A stretch of 64,000 nt of DNA, taken from NCBI GenBank assembly GCA_014762505.1, contig JABURS010000043.1, positions 1 to 64,000 of the forward strand, written 5' to 3'. The notes under the pieces were generated by a model that was not told where the DNA came from, ran no database searches, and was given only the letters and a program-made list of their open reading frames with translations. The stretch comes from Chromatiales bacterium. Its GTDB lineage: Bacteria > Pseudomonadota > Gammaproteobacteria > SpSt-1174. A program made the position numbers and the translations under genes. Shown here piece by piece: positions 18,049 through 27,213 of this stretch (its first letter is position 1; every line of letters begins with the position of its first letter).

Positions 18049-20195
18049 GCGCCGGCGGTGTCCCCGTCTTCCCCGTTCCCGCCACGCTTGCGCCGGAGCC
18101 AGTAGCGCAGCCCGGCCATGGCCAGGATCACCACGCCGATGGCCACCAGCAGGATGAGGATCTGCGTGGGCGTGGGGTCGCGCAGCGAGGCGACGATGCG
18201 GTCGGCGAGAAAGGCCGTGGCCGCCACGCCCGGCAGCAGGCCGATGAGGCTGCCGATGGCGAAGTCGCGCAGGCGGATGTCGGAGACCCCGGCGATGACG
18301 TTGATCACCGAGAACGGCGCCACCGGGATGATGCGCAGGGCGATGGTGGTGAGCAGGCCGCGTCGTCCCAGGGTGCGGCTGATGCGGTGCACCCGGCCGC
18401 CGGCGAGTTGTGCGACCGCATCGCGTCCGAGCAGGTGGCCGATTCCGTAGGTGACCAGTGCCGAGATCTCAGCGCCGACCAGGGAGTAGATGGCCCCGGT
18501 CCAGGCACCGAAGACCATCACGGTGACGATGAACATGAGCGTGATCGGCACCACGGCGAGCCCGGCCAGCACATAGGCGCCGATCACCAGCAGGGGGGTG
18601 AAGGGGCGCTCGTCGATCCAGCGCCCGACATCGGCCAGCCGGTCCACGTCCAGCCAGTCGCCCACCGGAGTCCAGCGCCACAGGGCGGCGAGTGTCAGCA
18701 CGCCGGCGATCAGCAGCCCGATCTTGAGGAAATGCCCCCAGGCCGGGGTCTGCTGGTCCGGGTCGACGATCTGGTCGAAGAGCTCCTGCGGCGAGACGGG
18801 CTTTTCGGGGTCGAGCAGGGCGGCGTCGGGTACCCATTCGTCCACCTCGGCGGGGACCCCGGCATCCAGCGGTTGCAGCGTGCGTTCACCGCCGCGCAGG
18901 GACTCGATGGCCGCGATCAGGCCGTCGTGTTCCGCCTCGGCCGTGGCGAGTGCGTCCACGGATACGCCCAGGTGCTCGGCCAGCAGGCGCCGGCGGAAGG
19001 CGGCGATGGGCTCGCCCAGGTCGCGCTCCTCCGTGGAGGCGACGGCGAGGTCGCATTCGGAATCGAGCCCCATGGAGCGGTTGCTCAGATTGGAGGAGGC
19101 CACGCGGGCGAAGGCATCGTCGATGACCATCACCTTGGCGTGCACCATGAGCGAGACCGGCGGCTCGCTGGAGAGGCGCGCGTAGTACACGCGCAGGCGG
19201 TCGTGCCGGTCGGCCTCGTGCAGGTCCCGCAGCACGCGCCCGCGCAGCACGTCCATGGTGTGCTGTTCCAGCCAGCCGCCGGTCTGCTCGGGCATCACCA
19301 GTACCACCTCGGGGCCGTCGGGCTCGCGCAGGCGTTCGGCCAGGGCCTCGGCCATGCGGTGCGAGCTGAAGTACTGGTTCTCGATGTAGAGGAAGCGCTG
19401 GGCGGCGGCGATGCTGTCGAGATACAGCCGTTCCACCTCGCGGATCTCGCCGCGGTCGCGGTAGGCGGGCAGGCTGCGGGCGATGGCCACGTCGAGGCTG
19501 GTGAGGCTGGGCTGCACGCTGGGTGGCCAGGGGTCGTGGTCGGCACCGCGCGGCTCGACCGGGTCGGCCTCGCCGCCGGCGAAACGCCAGCGTTCGCGCG
19601 CCAGTTCGCCGAGCCGGGCGGCGGCCTCGCCGTCCACCAGCATCTGCACGTCGTGAAACGGGGGGTAGGGCTTGCCGTCCGGGTCGAGGCGGCGCGGGTC
19701 ATCCGGCCGGTGCTCGCTGGTGTCCCAGCGCCACTTGCTGATGTCCAGCCCGCCGGAGAAGGCGATGGCATCGTCCACCACCACGATCTTCTGGTGCTGC
19801 GAGGCGCCCAGCGGGTGCTCCCCGTCCAGGCAGAAGTGCACGCGGTCGTGGGAGCGCCAGCGCAGCTTGTAGCGCGGGAAGAACTCGCGCTCCAGTGCAT
19901 AGATCATCGCGAAGTCCCAGCTCAGGATGTAGACGTGCAGGTCGGGACGTTCGGCCGCCACGGCATCGAGCAGGGCGCCGAGGGTGACGGGGTAGCCGTC
20001 GTCCGGCGGGGTGTCGTCGCGCACCAGGCGCAGTTCGCTGTGGATGTCCCAGCCGACGATGAAGACGGCGTGGCGCGCGCGAATAATGGCCTCGCGTATG
20101 GCGCGGTAGTAGTCGGCACCGTCGATGACGAAGGCGGCGCGGTGGGCGTGTGCGAGGTGCCAGCAGTTGCGCCCGGGGGCCAGTAGCGTGTCCAT
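18045..20195 (-). CDS. Phospholipase D-like protein fused to VTT membrane domain
   Basis: 716 residues. The N-terminal half is a two-domain PLD/cardiolipin-synthase-like enzyme with two HKD motifs: SQHQKIVVVDDAIAFSGG and MVHAKVMVIDDAFARVASSN. After a linker (about 450-495) the C-terminal third has about six hydrophobic helices of the VTT/SNARE-associated (DedA-like, PF09335) type, with GAEISALVTYGIGHLLGRD and VIAGVSDIRLRDFAIGSLIG. VTT/DedA proteins include lipid scramblases. A single chain that makes or cleaves phosphodiesters and sits in the membrane fits phospholipid remodelling (inference). It is followed by the overlapping EEP hydrolase. Confidence 0.88.
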   Translation of the reverse strand: MDTLLAPGRNCWHLAHAHRAAFVIDGADYYRAIREAIIRARHAVFIVGWDIHSELRLVRDDTPPDDGYPVTLGALLDAVAAERPDLHVYILSWDFAMIYALEREFFPRYKLRWRSHDRVHFCLDGEHPLGASQHQKIVVVDDAIAFSGGLDISKWRWDTSEHRPDDPRRLDPDGKPYPPFHDVQMLVDGEAAARLGELARERWRFAGGEADPVEPRGADHDPWPPSVQPSLTSLDVAIARSLPAYRDRGEIREVERLYLDSIAAAQRFLYIENQYFSSHRMAEALAERLREPDGPEVVLVMPEQTGGWLEQHTMDVLRGRVLRDLHEADRHDRLRVYYARLSSEPPVSLMVHAKVMVIDDAFARVASSNLSNRSMGLDSECDLAVASTEERDLGEPIAAFRRRLLAEHLGVSVDALATAEAEHDGLIAAIESLRGGERTLQPLDAGVPAEVDEWVPDAALLDPEKPVSPQELFDQIVDPDQQTPAWGHFLKIGLLIAGVLTLAALWRWTPVGDWLDVDRLADVGRWIDERPFTPLLVIGAYVLAGLAVVPITLMFIVTVMVFGAWTGAIYSLVGAEISALVTYGIGHLLGRDAVAQLAGGRVHRISRTLGRRGLLTTIALRIIPVAPFSVINVIAGVSDIRLRDFAIGSLIGLLPGVAATAFLADRIVASLRDPTPTQILILLVAIGVVILAMAGLRYWLRRKRGGNGEDGDTAGA

Positions 20196-20281
20196 GCATC
20201 ACCCGCCGGCTTGCGCCCGGCAGGCCCGTGTGGGTGGCCCTTCAGAGTAGCGCAATCGCGTCGACGCTGCAGCGCGGGGGC

Positions 20282-20929
20282 TTATTTGTAGAGCAGGATG
20301 CCGACGTAGTGCGCGGCGCTGCCGGCCAGCACGAACAGGTGCCAGATGCCGTGGGCCCCCGGGCGCCAGTGGGAGAGGATGTAAAAGCCGATGCCGCCGG
20401 TATAGAGCAGCCCGCCGGCCAGCATCCAGGCAAAGCCCGTGGGACTGATCCGCTCGAGCAGGGGGTCCAGGGCGACGATGATGCACCAGCCCATGATCAC
20501 GTAGATCAGCACCGGCACGATGCGCGGCCCGCGCCGGAACAGGGCGTCGTAGACCATGCCGAAGATCGCCAGTCCCCAGGTCAGGCCGAACAGCCACCAG
20601 CCCCAGGCGGTGTCGCGCAGCGCGGCCAGGGTGAAAGGCGTGTAGGTGCCGGCGATGAGCAGGTAGATGGCCTGGTGGTCGAGGATCTGGAAGACCCGTT
20701 TGGGTTTGCCGTCCAGGCCGTGGTAGAGGGCCGAGATCAGGTAGAGGGTGAAGAGCGTGAAGCCATACACCGAGAAGGCGATGATCTCGCGCGCGTAGCC
20801 GTCGAGGCTGGCGAAGACGATGAGCACCACGGCGGCGGGGAAGGCGAGTGCGGCGCCGATGAGATGACTGATGGTGTTGAAGCGCTCGGCGCGCCGCGCG
20901 GCGGCCGCGCGCTCAGTGACTGGATGCAT
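20282..20929 (-). CDS. PAQR / hemolysin III family membrane protein
   Basis: 215 residues with seven hydrophobic helices. Family motifs are FNTISHLIGAALAFPAAVVL near the start, SALYHGLDGKPKRVFQILDH (conserved Ser and His) and a C-terminal LSHWRPGAHGIWHLFVLAGS with the paired histidines. This is the YqfA/hemolysin III group, related to adiponectin receptors with a metal-dependent hydrolase core. The name hemolysin is historical. Its start overlaps the end of the GIY-YIG gene by 17 bases. Confidence 0.92.
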   Translation of the reverse strand: MHPVTERAAAARRAERFNTISHLIGAALAFPAAVVLIVFASLDGYAREIIAFSVYGFTLFTLYLISALYHGLDGKPKRVFQILDHQAIYLLIAGTYTPFTLAALRDTAWGWWLFGLTWGLAIFGMVYDALFRRGPRIVPVLIYVIMGWCIIVALDPLLERISPTGFAWMLAGGLLYTGGIGFYILSHWRPGAHGIWHLFVLAGSAAHYVGILLYK

Positions 20930-21188
20930 GGGTGGCCGTCCGTTCGATCAGGGTCAGTTTGGCAACGCGGGAGAGGCGCTTGATGGCCGCCTCGCGCTGG
21001 CAGGCGCTGGCGCGGTTTGCCGCCGTCTCGACGTGGGCGAGGATGACGGGCCGGCGACTGGCCGTGTAGCGCGCCCCACCCGGCAGCTCGCCGTTGTGCT
21101 CGCGCAGGCGGCGGTCCACGTCCACCGTCACGCCGGTGTAGAGGCTGCCGTCGGCGCAGCGCAGGATGTATACGCACCAGCCGCTCAC
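20913..21188 (-). CDS. GIY-YIG domain protein (YhbQ-like)
   Basis: 91 residues from a GTG that overlaps the truC stop (GTGA). It is a single GIY-YIG domain: WCVYILRCADGSLYTGVTVD carries the two half motifs, DRRLREHNG the catalytic-region Arg and CQREAAIKRLS the Glu. The domain is nuclease-like; stand-alone members of the UPF0213/YhbQ type have unclear DNA roles. It is coupled to truC upstream and hemolysin III downstream. Confidence 0.88.
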   Translation of the reverse strand: MSGWCVYILRCADGSLYTGVTVDVDRRLREHNGELPGGARYTASRRPVILAHVETAANRASACQREAAIKRLSRVAKLTLIERTATHASSH

Positions 21189-21958
21189 GCGCAGGCCTCC
21201 CAGCCCAGCCGGTCCAGTACCTGGCGGAAGTCCGCCGCGAGCGGCGCCTCGATGGCGAGCGGCGCGCCCGTGTGCGGGTGGGCGAGCGCCAGGCCGGTGG
21301 CCGCCAGCAGCAGGCGGTGGGAGTCGAGCTGCTCGCGGAAGAAGCGGTTGTGGCGGCCGTCGCCGTGGGTGGTGTCGCCCACCACGGGATGGAAGATGTG
21401 CTTCATGTGACGGCGGATCTGGTGCTTGCGGCCGGTCTCCGGGGTCAGGCGCAGCAGCGAGTAACGCGCCGTGGGGTAGCGGCCCACGGCATGGGGCAGC
21501 TCCACGGTGGCCAGGCGCCGCCAGGGTGTGACGGCCGGCTGGGCGGCCTTGTCCGGGTCGGCCAGCGCGTCGGTCATGCGGTCCTGTTCCTCGCGCAGGG
21601 CATAGTCGATCACGCCGGCCTCCGGTGTGTGCCCGCGTACCACGGCGAGGTAGGTCTTCTGCACCGCGCCTGCGGTGAAGGCCGCGGTGAGCCGCCGGGC
21701 GGTCTCCGGGTCGAGCGCGAACAGCAGCGCGCCCGAGGTGGGCTTGTCCAGGCGATGCACGGGGTAGACGCGCCGGCCGATGCGGTCGCGCACCAGCTGC
21801 AGGGCGAAGCGCGTCTCGCGCCGGTCGATCAGGCTGCGGTGCACGAGCAGACCGGCCGGCTTGTGCACGGCCACCAGCCAGTCGTCCTGGAAGAGGATGT
21901 CGGGTTCGGTCACGGGCGTCGTGGGGGTCAGTAACCCCGCCGCGGTAAAGGTTGCCAT
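21185..21958 (-). CDS. truC: tRNA pseudouridine(65) synthase
   Basis: 257 residues from MATFTAAGLLTP; an upstream in-frame Met would add 20 residues unlike the family. The RluA-family core is clear: DILFQDDWLVAVHKPAGLLVHRS, the catalytic-Asp motif VYPVHRLDKPTSGALLF, TGRKHQIRRHMKHIFHPVVG and DTTHGDGRHN. Close similarity in motif order to E. coli TruC, including the PVVGDTTHGD region, supports position 65 of tRNA as target. It is divergent from glcD. Confidence 0.88.
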   Translation of the reverse strand: MATFTAAGLLTPTTPVTEPDILFQDDWLVAVHKPAGLLVHRSLIDRRETRFALQLVRDRIGRRVYPVHRLDKPTSGALLFALDPETARRLTAAFTAGAVQKTYLAVVRGHTPEAGVIDYALREEQDRMTDALADPDKAAQPAVTPWRRLATVELPHAVGRYPTARYSLLRLTPETGRKHQIRRHMKHIFHPVVGDTTHGDGRHNRFFREQLDSHRLLLAATGLALAHPHTGAPLAIEAPLAADFRQVLDRLGWEACA

Positions 21959-22063
21959 CCGCGCCGGGGTCGGCCAAAGTGAAGTCTTTATGGTCGGTCG
22001 CCACCGGTTTCGTTGCAACCGCTATGCTTGCGACAGGTCCGGGTGATCCGAGTACGACGAGCC

Positions 22064-23557
22064 ATGCATCACGACCACACAGACGAATTTCCCACGCCCG
22101 CCATCGACAAGCCCGCTCTGGTGCGCCGCTTGCGCGAGCTCCTGCCGGCCGAGGCGGTGCTCTCGACGGAGGAGGACCTGCGTCCCTACGAGTGCGACGG
22201 GCTGTCGGCCTATCGCCGCCTGCCGATGGTGGCCGTCCTGCCCGGGACCGTGGACCAGGTGCAGGCCATCCTGCGGCTCTGCCACCAGTACAACGTGCCG
22301 GTGGTGGCGCGCGGGGCGGGCACGGGGCTCTCCGGCGGCGCGCTGCCCTTCGAGCAGGGGCTGCTGCTGAGCCTGGCGAAATTCTCGCAGATCCTCGAGA
22401 TCGACACCACGCGGCGCACGGCCCGTGTGCAGCCCGGCGTACGCAACCTCGCCATCTCCCAGGCGGTGGAGGAGTTCGGGCTGTACTACGCCCCCGACCC
22501 CTCCTCGCAGATCGCCTGCACCATCGGCGGCAACGTGGCCGAGAACTCGGGCGGCGTACACTGCCTCAAGTACGGTCTCACGGTGCACAACATCCAGAAG
22601 CTCAAGGTGGTGACCATCGACGGCGAGCTGCTGGAGATCGGCGGCGACGGCCTGGACAGCCCGGGCTACGACCTGCTCGCGCTGTTGACCGGCTCCGAGG
22701 GCATGCTGGCCGTGATCGTCGAGGTGACGGTGAAGCTGCTGCCCCGGCCCGAGCGCGCCCAGGTGCTGCTGGCCGCCTTCGACGACGTGGTGAAGGCGGG
22801 CGCGGCGGTGGGCAACATCATCGCCGCCGGCATCATCCCCGCAGGCCTGGAGATGATGGACCGGCTCGCCATCCAGGCCGCCGAGGACTTCGTGCACGCG
22901 GGCTACCCGCGCGATGCCGAGGCCATCCTGCTCTGCGAGCTCGACGGCACCAACGAGGAGGTCTCGGAGCACATCTTCGCCGTGCGCCAGATCCTGAAGC
23001 AAAGCGGCGCCACCGAGGTGCGCACCGCACGTGATGACGCCGAGCGCCTGACCTTCTGGAAGGGCCGCAAGGCCGCCTTCCCCGCCGTGGGCCGCATCTC
23101 GCCCGACTACTACTGCATGGACGGCACCATCCCGCGCAAGCGGCTGCCCGAGGTGCTCAAGCGCATGGCCGAGCTCTCGCAGGAATATGACTTGGCCGTG
23201 GCCAACGTCTTCCACGCCGGCGACGGCAACCTGCACCCGCTCATCCTCTACGATGCCAACCAGCCGGGCGAGCTCGAACGTACCGAGGAATTCGGCGGCC
23301 GGATCCTGGAGCTCTGTGTCGAGGTGGGCGGCACCATCACCGGCGAACACGGCGTGGGCATGGAGAAGATCAACCAGATGTGCGTGCAGTTCGATGCCCT
23401 GGAGCTGACCCAGTTTCATGCCATCAAGCACGCCTTCGACCCCGAGGGCCTGCTGAATCCGGGCAAGGCCGTGCCCACGCTGCATCGCTGCGCCGAGTTC
23501 GGCGCCATGCACGTGCACCGCGGCGAGCTGCCCTTCCCCGAGCTGGAGCGTTTCTGA
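22064..23557 (+). CDS. glcD: Glycolate oxidase FAD-binding subunit GlcD
   Basis: 497 residues. It oxidises glycolate to glyoxylate using FAD, together with GlcE and GlcF. The FAD_binding_4 domain (about 40-220) shows VPVVARGAGTGLSGGALPF and SSQIACTIGGNVAENSGGVH. The C-terminal FAD-linked oxidase domain ends with NVFHAGDGNLHPLILYD and GEHGVGMEKINQM. The start at MHHDHTDEF was chosen because the extra upstream residues are atypical. It is the first gene of glcDEF; the stop overlaps glcE by one base. Confidence 0.95.
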   Translation: MHHDHTDEFPTPAIDKPALVRRLRELLPAEAVLSTEEDLRPYECDGLSAYRRLPMVAVLPGTVDQVQAILRLCHQYNVPVVARGAGTGLSGGALPFEQGLLLSLAKFSQILEIDTTRRTARVQPGVRNLAISQAVEEFGLYYAPDPSSQIACTIGGNVAENSGGVHCLKYGLTVHNIQKLKVVTIDGELLEIGGDGLDSPGYDLLALLTGSEGMLAVIVEVTVKLLPRPERAQVLLAAFDDVVKAGAAVGNIIAAGIIPAGLEMMDRLAIQAAEDFVHAGYPRDAEAILLCELDGTNEEVSEHIFAVRQILKQSGATEVRTARDDAERLTFWKGRKAAFPAVGRISPDYYCMDGTIPRKRLPEVLKRMAELSQEYDLAVANVFHAGDGNLHPLILYDANQPGELERTEEFGGRILELCVEVGGTITGEHGVGMEKINQMCVQFDALELTQFHAIKHAFDPEGLLNPGKAVPTLHRCAEFGAMHVHRGELPFPELERF

Positions 23558-24624
23558 TGGACGATCGCTCGGCCGAATTGCGCGACCAGGTGCGGGCCGC
23601 CGCCGCGGACGGGACGCCGCTGCGCATCGTCGGCGGCGACACCAAGCACTTCCTCGGGCGGGCGACGCCGGGCGAGGCGCTGGCCACGGCCGGGCATCGC
23701 GGCATCGTGCACTACGAGCCCACCGAACTCGTCGTCACCGCCCGCGCGGGCACGCCGCTGGCCGAGATCGACGCGGCCCTGGCCGAGCACAACCAGATCC
23801 TGGGCTTCGAGCCGCCGCACCTGGGCGCGGGCGCCACCGTGGGCGGCACCGTGGCCTGCAACCTCTCCGGGCCGCGCCGCGCCTACGCCGGTGCGGCGCG
23901 CGACTTCGTGCTGGGGACGAAGGTGCTGAACGGCCGCGGCGAGATCCTCTCCTTCGGCGGCGAGGTGATGAAGAACGTGGCGGGCTACGACGTCTCGCGC
24001 CTGATGGCCGGGGCCATGGGCACGCTGGGCGTGCTGCTCGAGGTCTCGCTGCGCGTGATCCCGCGCCCCGAAACGCACATCACCCTGGCGCGCAGGACCA
24101 CGGACCAGGAGGCCCTGTTCCTGCTGCATCGCTGGGCCGGGCGGCAGCTGCCCATCACCGCCACCTGTTTTCACGGCGACACCTTGTATGTTCGCCTCTG
24201 CGGCACGCCCAAGGGGGTGGCGGCGGCACGCCAGCGCGTGGGCGGGGAGCTCGTCGAGGACAGCGCCGGCTTCTGGCACAAGCTGCGCGAGCAGCGCCAC
24301 GCCTTCTTCACGGCGAAGCGGCCGATCTGGCGGCTGTCGGTGGCCTCGGACGCCCCGCCGGGCGAGATCGATGGCAAGTGGCTCTACGAGTGGGGCGGGG
24401 CGCAGCGCTGGCTGGTGAGCGACGCCCCGGCCGAGGAGATCCGTGCCTGGGCGCGGGCCGCCGGCGGTCACGCCACGCTGGTGCACAACCGGCCGGCGGG
24501 CGCCGAGACCGGCGAGATCTTCCAGCCCCTGGCCCCGGGGCTGCTGGCGCTGCACCGTCGCCTCAAGGCCGCCTTCGATCCGGCGGGCATCCTCAACCCC
24601 GGCCGCCTGTACGCGGAGCTGTAG
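23557..24624 (+). CDS. glcE: Glycolate oxidase subunit GlcE
   Basis: 355 residues, a shorter FAD-binding paralogue of GlcD. Its N-terminal FAD_binding_4 domain contains GFEPPHLGAGATVGGTVACN and FGGEVMKNVAGYDVSRLMAG. It ends AAFDPAGILNPGRLYAEL, the usual family end. The ATG overlaps the glcD stop (TGATG), so translation is coupled. It is required with GlcD and GlcF for activity in E. coli. Confidence 0.95.
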   Translation: MDDRSAELRDQVRAAAADGTPLRIVGGDTKHFLGRATPGEALATAGHRGIVHYEPTELVVTARAGTPLAEIDAALAEHNQILGFEPPHLGAGATVGGTVACNLSGPRRAYAGAARDFVLGTKVLNGRGEILSFGGEVMKNVAGYDVSRLMAGAMGTLGVLLEVSLRVIPRPETHITLARRTTDQEALFLLHRWAGRQLPITATCFHGDTLYVRLCGTPKGVAAARQRVGGELVEDSAGFWHKLREQRHAFFTAKRPIWRLSVASDAPPGEIDGKWLYEWGGAQRWLVSDAPAEEIRAWARAAGGHATLVHNRPAGAETGEIFQPLAPGLLALHRRLKAAFDPAGILNPGRLYAEL

Positions 24625-24626
24625 GC

Positions 24627-25850
24627 ATGCAGACGCAGATCAGCGCCAGGTACCGCGACACCCGCCAGGGCCTGGAGGCCGAGCGTATCCTGCGCGCCTG
24701 CGTGCACTGCGGCTTCTGCACCGCCACCTGCCCGACCTACCAGCTGCTGGGTGACGAGCTCGACGGCCCGCGCGGGCGCATCTATCTCATCAAGCAGCTG
24801 CTCGAGGGCGGCGCGGTGAGCGCGAAGACGCAGACCCACCTCGACCGCTGCCTGACCTGCCGCTCCTGCGAGACCACCTGCCCCTCCGGCGTGCAGTACG
24901 GCCGGCTGGTGGACATCGGCCGCGAGCTGGTCGAGGCCGAGGTGCCGCGCCCGGCGGGCGCGCGGCTCACGCGCAGGCTGCTGCGCAAGCTGCTCCCCTA
25001 CCCGGCGCGCTTCGCCCCGCTGCTGGCCCTGGGCCGGCTGACGCGTCCGCTGCTGCCCGCGGCGCTGCGCCGCAAGGTGCCGGTCGCCCAGTCGGCGGGC
25101 GCGCGTCCCGCCTCCGGGCATGCCCGCCGGATGCTGGTGCTGGAGGGCTGCGCCCAGAGCGTGGCCACGCCCGCCACCAATGCCGCCACCGCACGCGTGC
25201 TCGACCGGCTAGGCATCACGCTGGTCACGCCGCAGGGCGCGGGCTGCTGCGGGGCGGTGAGCCAGCACCTGGCCGCCCCGGCCGAGGCGCTGGGGTTCGT
25301 GCGCCGCAATATCGATGCCTGGTGGCCGCACATCGAGGCGGGGGCCGAGGCGATCATCATCACCGCCAGCGGCTGCGGGGCGATGGTGAAGGAGTATGCC
25401 CACCTGCTGAAGGACGACCCGGACTACGCCGACAGGGCCGCGCGCGTCACGGCGCTGGCGAAGGACATCGCCGAGGTGCTGCGCGACGAGCCGCTGCCGA
25501 AGGAGCGCCTGAAGCCACAGCGGCGCAGGATCGCCTTCCAGAGCCCCTGCACCCTGCAGCACGGTCAGCAACTCGCCGGCGTGGTCGAGGGCATACTGAC
25601 CCGCGCGGGCTTCAGCCTCACCCCCGTGGCCGACGCCCACCTGTGCTGCGGCTCGGCCGGCACCTATTCCATCCTCCAGCCCGGGCTGTCGCAGCAGCTG
25701 CGCGACAACAAGCTCGCGGCGCTCGGCAAGGGCGCGCCCGAGGTCATCGCCACGGCCAATATCGGCTGCCAGCTGCACCTGGCCACCGGCACCGATACGC
25801 CCGTGCGGCACTGGATCGAGCTGCTGGACGAGGCCTTCGCGGACCGCTAG
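24627..25850 (+). CDS. glcF: Glycolate oxidase iron-sulfur subunit GlcF
   Basis: 407 residues. Two 4Fe-4S ferredoxin-like motifs are seen in the N-terminal part: CVHCGFCTATCPTY and CLTCRSCETTCPSG. Two cysteine-rich CCG domains follow (GAGCCGAVSQHLA, then LCCGSAGTYSIL), as in heterodisulfide-reductase-like electron carriers. It passes electrons from GlcD/E to the quinone pool. It begins two bases after glcE. No glcG or glcC regulator is present here. Confidence 0.95.
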   Translation: MQTQISARYRDTRQGLEAERILRACVHCGFCTATCPTYQLLGDELDGPRGRIYLIKQLLEGGAVSAKTQTHLDRCLTCRSCETTCPSGVQYGRLVDIGRELVEAEVPRPAGARLTRRLLRKLLPYPARFAPLLALGRLTRPLLPAALRRKVPVAQSAGARPASGHARRMLVLEGCAQSVATPATNAATARVLDRLGITLVTPQGAGCCGAVSQHLAAPAEALGFVRRNIDAWWPHIEAGAEAIIITASGCGAMVKEYAHLLKDDPDYADRAARVTALAKDIAEVLRDEPLPKERLKPQRRRIAFQSPCTLQHGQQLAGVVEGILTRAGFSLTPVADAHLCCGSAGTYSILQPGLSQQLRDNKLAALGKGAPEVIATANIGCQLHLATGTDTPVRHWIELLDEAFADR

Positions 25851-26013
25851 CCGGGCGGGCCGAGGCGCTGCCCGGACAGGCGGTGGCCCCGGCGGTCCCA
25901 TTCTCCCGCCCCAGCTGCTATCTTTTCTCTGGGGTCCACCTCCCCGTCAACACATAAACGATAAGAACTGCGGCCGCGCACAAGGCCCGGCTGCTTCCCA
26001 AAGGAGGTTACTG

Positions 26014-27132
26014 ATGAGCGATTTCCGCGATACCCGTTCCGGCTCGCGCCGCAAGTTCCTGAAGGGACTGGCCGCCGCTGGCGGGGCCACCGTCCTCGGT
26101 GCGCCTTTCATAAGCAGTGCCCAGGCCGCCCAGGGACATACCTGGAAGGTCCAGTCCGTCTGGGACGCCGGCACCACCGGCTACGCCCTGTTCGAGAACT
26201 GGTGCAACAGCATCAAGGAGAAGTCGGGCGGCGAGCTCGACATCAAGCCCTTCGCCGCCAAGGCGGTGGCCGCCGACAACAACGCGCTGTTCGACGCCGT
26301 GCGTTCCGGCGTGCTGCAGGGCATGAACCCCTTCACCCTCTACTGGCCCGGCAAGATCCCGGCCAGCGTGTTTCTCTCCTCCTATCCGCTCGGCCCGGAT
26401 CAGCCGGCGCAGTGGGACACCATGCACTACGGCCTGGGCATGCTGCAGATGGCGCGCGAGATCTATGCCAAGTTCGGCCTGATGTTCGTCGGCCCCATCC
26501 AGCACGATGCCAACATCATCCACTCGAAGAAGCCGGTGAACTCGGTGGAAGACCTCAAGGGCATGAAGATCCGCCTGCCGGGCGGCATGGTGGCCGAGGT
26601 GTTCCAGCAGTTCGGCGTCTCCACCGTCTCGCTGCCGGGCTCGGACATCTTCCCCGCGCTGGAGAAAGGCACCATCGACGCCGCCGACTACGTCGGCCCG
26701 GCGGTGAACTACGACCTCGGCTTCCACCAGGTGACGGACTACATCCTGTTCGGCCCGCCCGGCACCATGTCGATCTACCAGCCCTGCGACGTGATGGACC
26801 TGACGGTGAACATGCGCGCCTGGAAGGCCCTGTCGCCGAAGATGCAGGAGTTCGTCGAGGAGCAGGTGTACATCTACTCGCGCGATCACTACAACGGCAT
26901 CCAGAAGAAGAACATCGAGGCCATGGGCAAGTTCAAGGCCGCCGGCAACACGGTCTCGCGCCTCAGTGCCGAGGACGTGGACAAGTTCCGCGCCGCCGCG
27001 ATCCCGATCTGGTTCAAGTGGGCGAAGAAGGACGCCGACGCCGCACGCGTGTTCAAGCTGCAGCTCGACTACATGATGAACGAGACCATGGGCTACGTGA
27101 CGCCGGAGGACATCAAGGGCTACAGCCTCTGA
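26014..27132 (+). CDS. TRAP transporter solute-binding protein (DctP type, Tat signal)
   Basis: 372 residues with an excellent AAGGAGG ribosome site. The N-terminus holds a twin-arginine signal (SRRKFLKGLAAAGGATVLG) with cleavage expected after AQA. The mature part is a DctP-like periplasmic receptor (WKVQSVWDAGTTGYALFENW, MKIRLPGGMVAEVFQQFG with the carboxylate-binding Arg). It sits between glcDEF and glcB, so glycolate or another 2-hydroxy acid is the likely ligand (inference). Confidence 0.92.
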   Translation: MSDFRDTRSGSRRKFLKGLAAAGGATVLGAPFISSAQAAQGHTWKVQSVWDAGTTGYALFENWCNSIKEKSGGELDIKPFAAKAVAADNNALFDAVRSGVLQGMNPFTLYWPGKIPASVFLSSYPLGPDQPAQWDTMHYGLGMLQMAREIYAKFGLMFVGPIQHDANIIHSKKPVNSVEDLKGMKIRLPGGMVAEVFQQFGVSTVSLPGSDIFPALEKGTIDAADYVGPAVNYDLGFHQVTDYILFGPPGTMSIYQPCDVMDLTVNMRAWKALSPKMQEFVEEQVYIYSRDHYNGIQKKNIEAMGKFKAAGNTVSRLSAEDVDKFRAAAIPIWFKWAKKDADAARVFKLQLDYMMNETMGYVTPEDIKGYSL

Positions 27133-27155
27133 TCGGCGACAGGGTCCTCATCCGG

Positions 27156-27182
27156 GGCGGGCGGCGATCATCGCCGCCCGCC
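27156..27182 (+). other. Strong stem-loop between receptor and permease genes
   Basis: GGCGGGCGGCGAT-C-ATCGCCGCCCGCC is a perfect 13-bp inverted repeat with almost no loop on paper, 25 bases after the receptor stop. No T-run follows. In binding-protein operons such hairpins stabilise the upstream mRNA and give more receptor than permease; that is the likely role. Confidence 0.75.
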
Positions 27183-27213
27183 TTCTCCTAAAGTTACGCG
27201 GAGTCGGTTACAC

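Noticed and set aside
22013-22063. N-terminal extension of GlcD
   Set aside because: The extra 17 residues are not family-like and the second start fits the known N-terminus.
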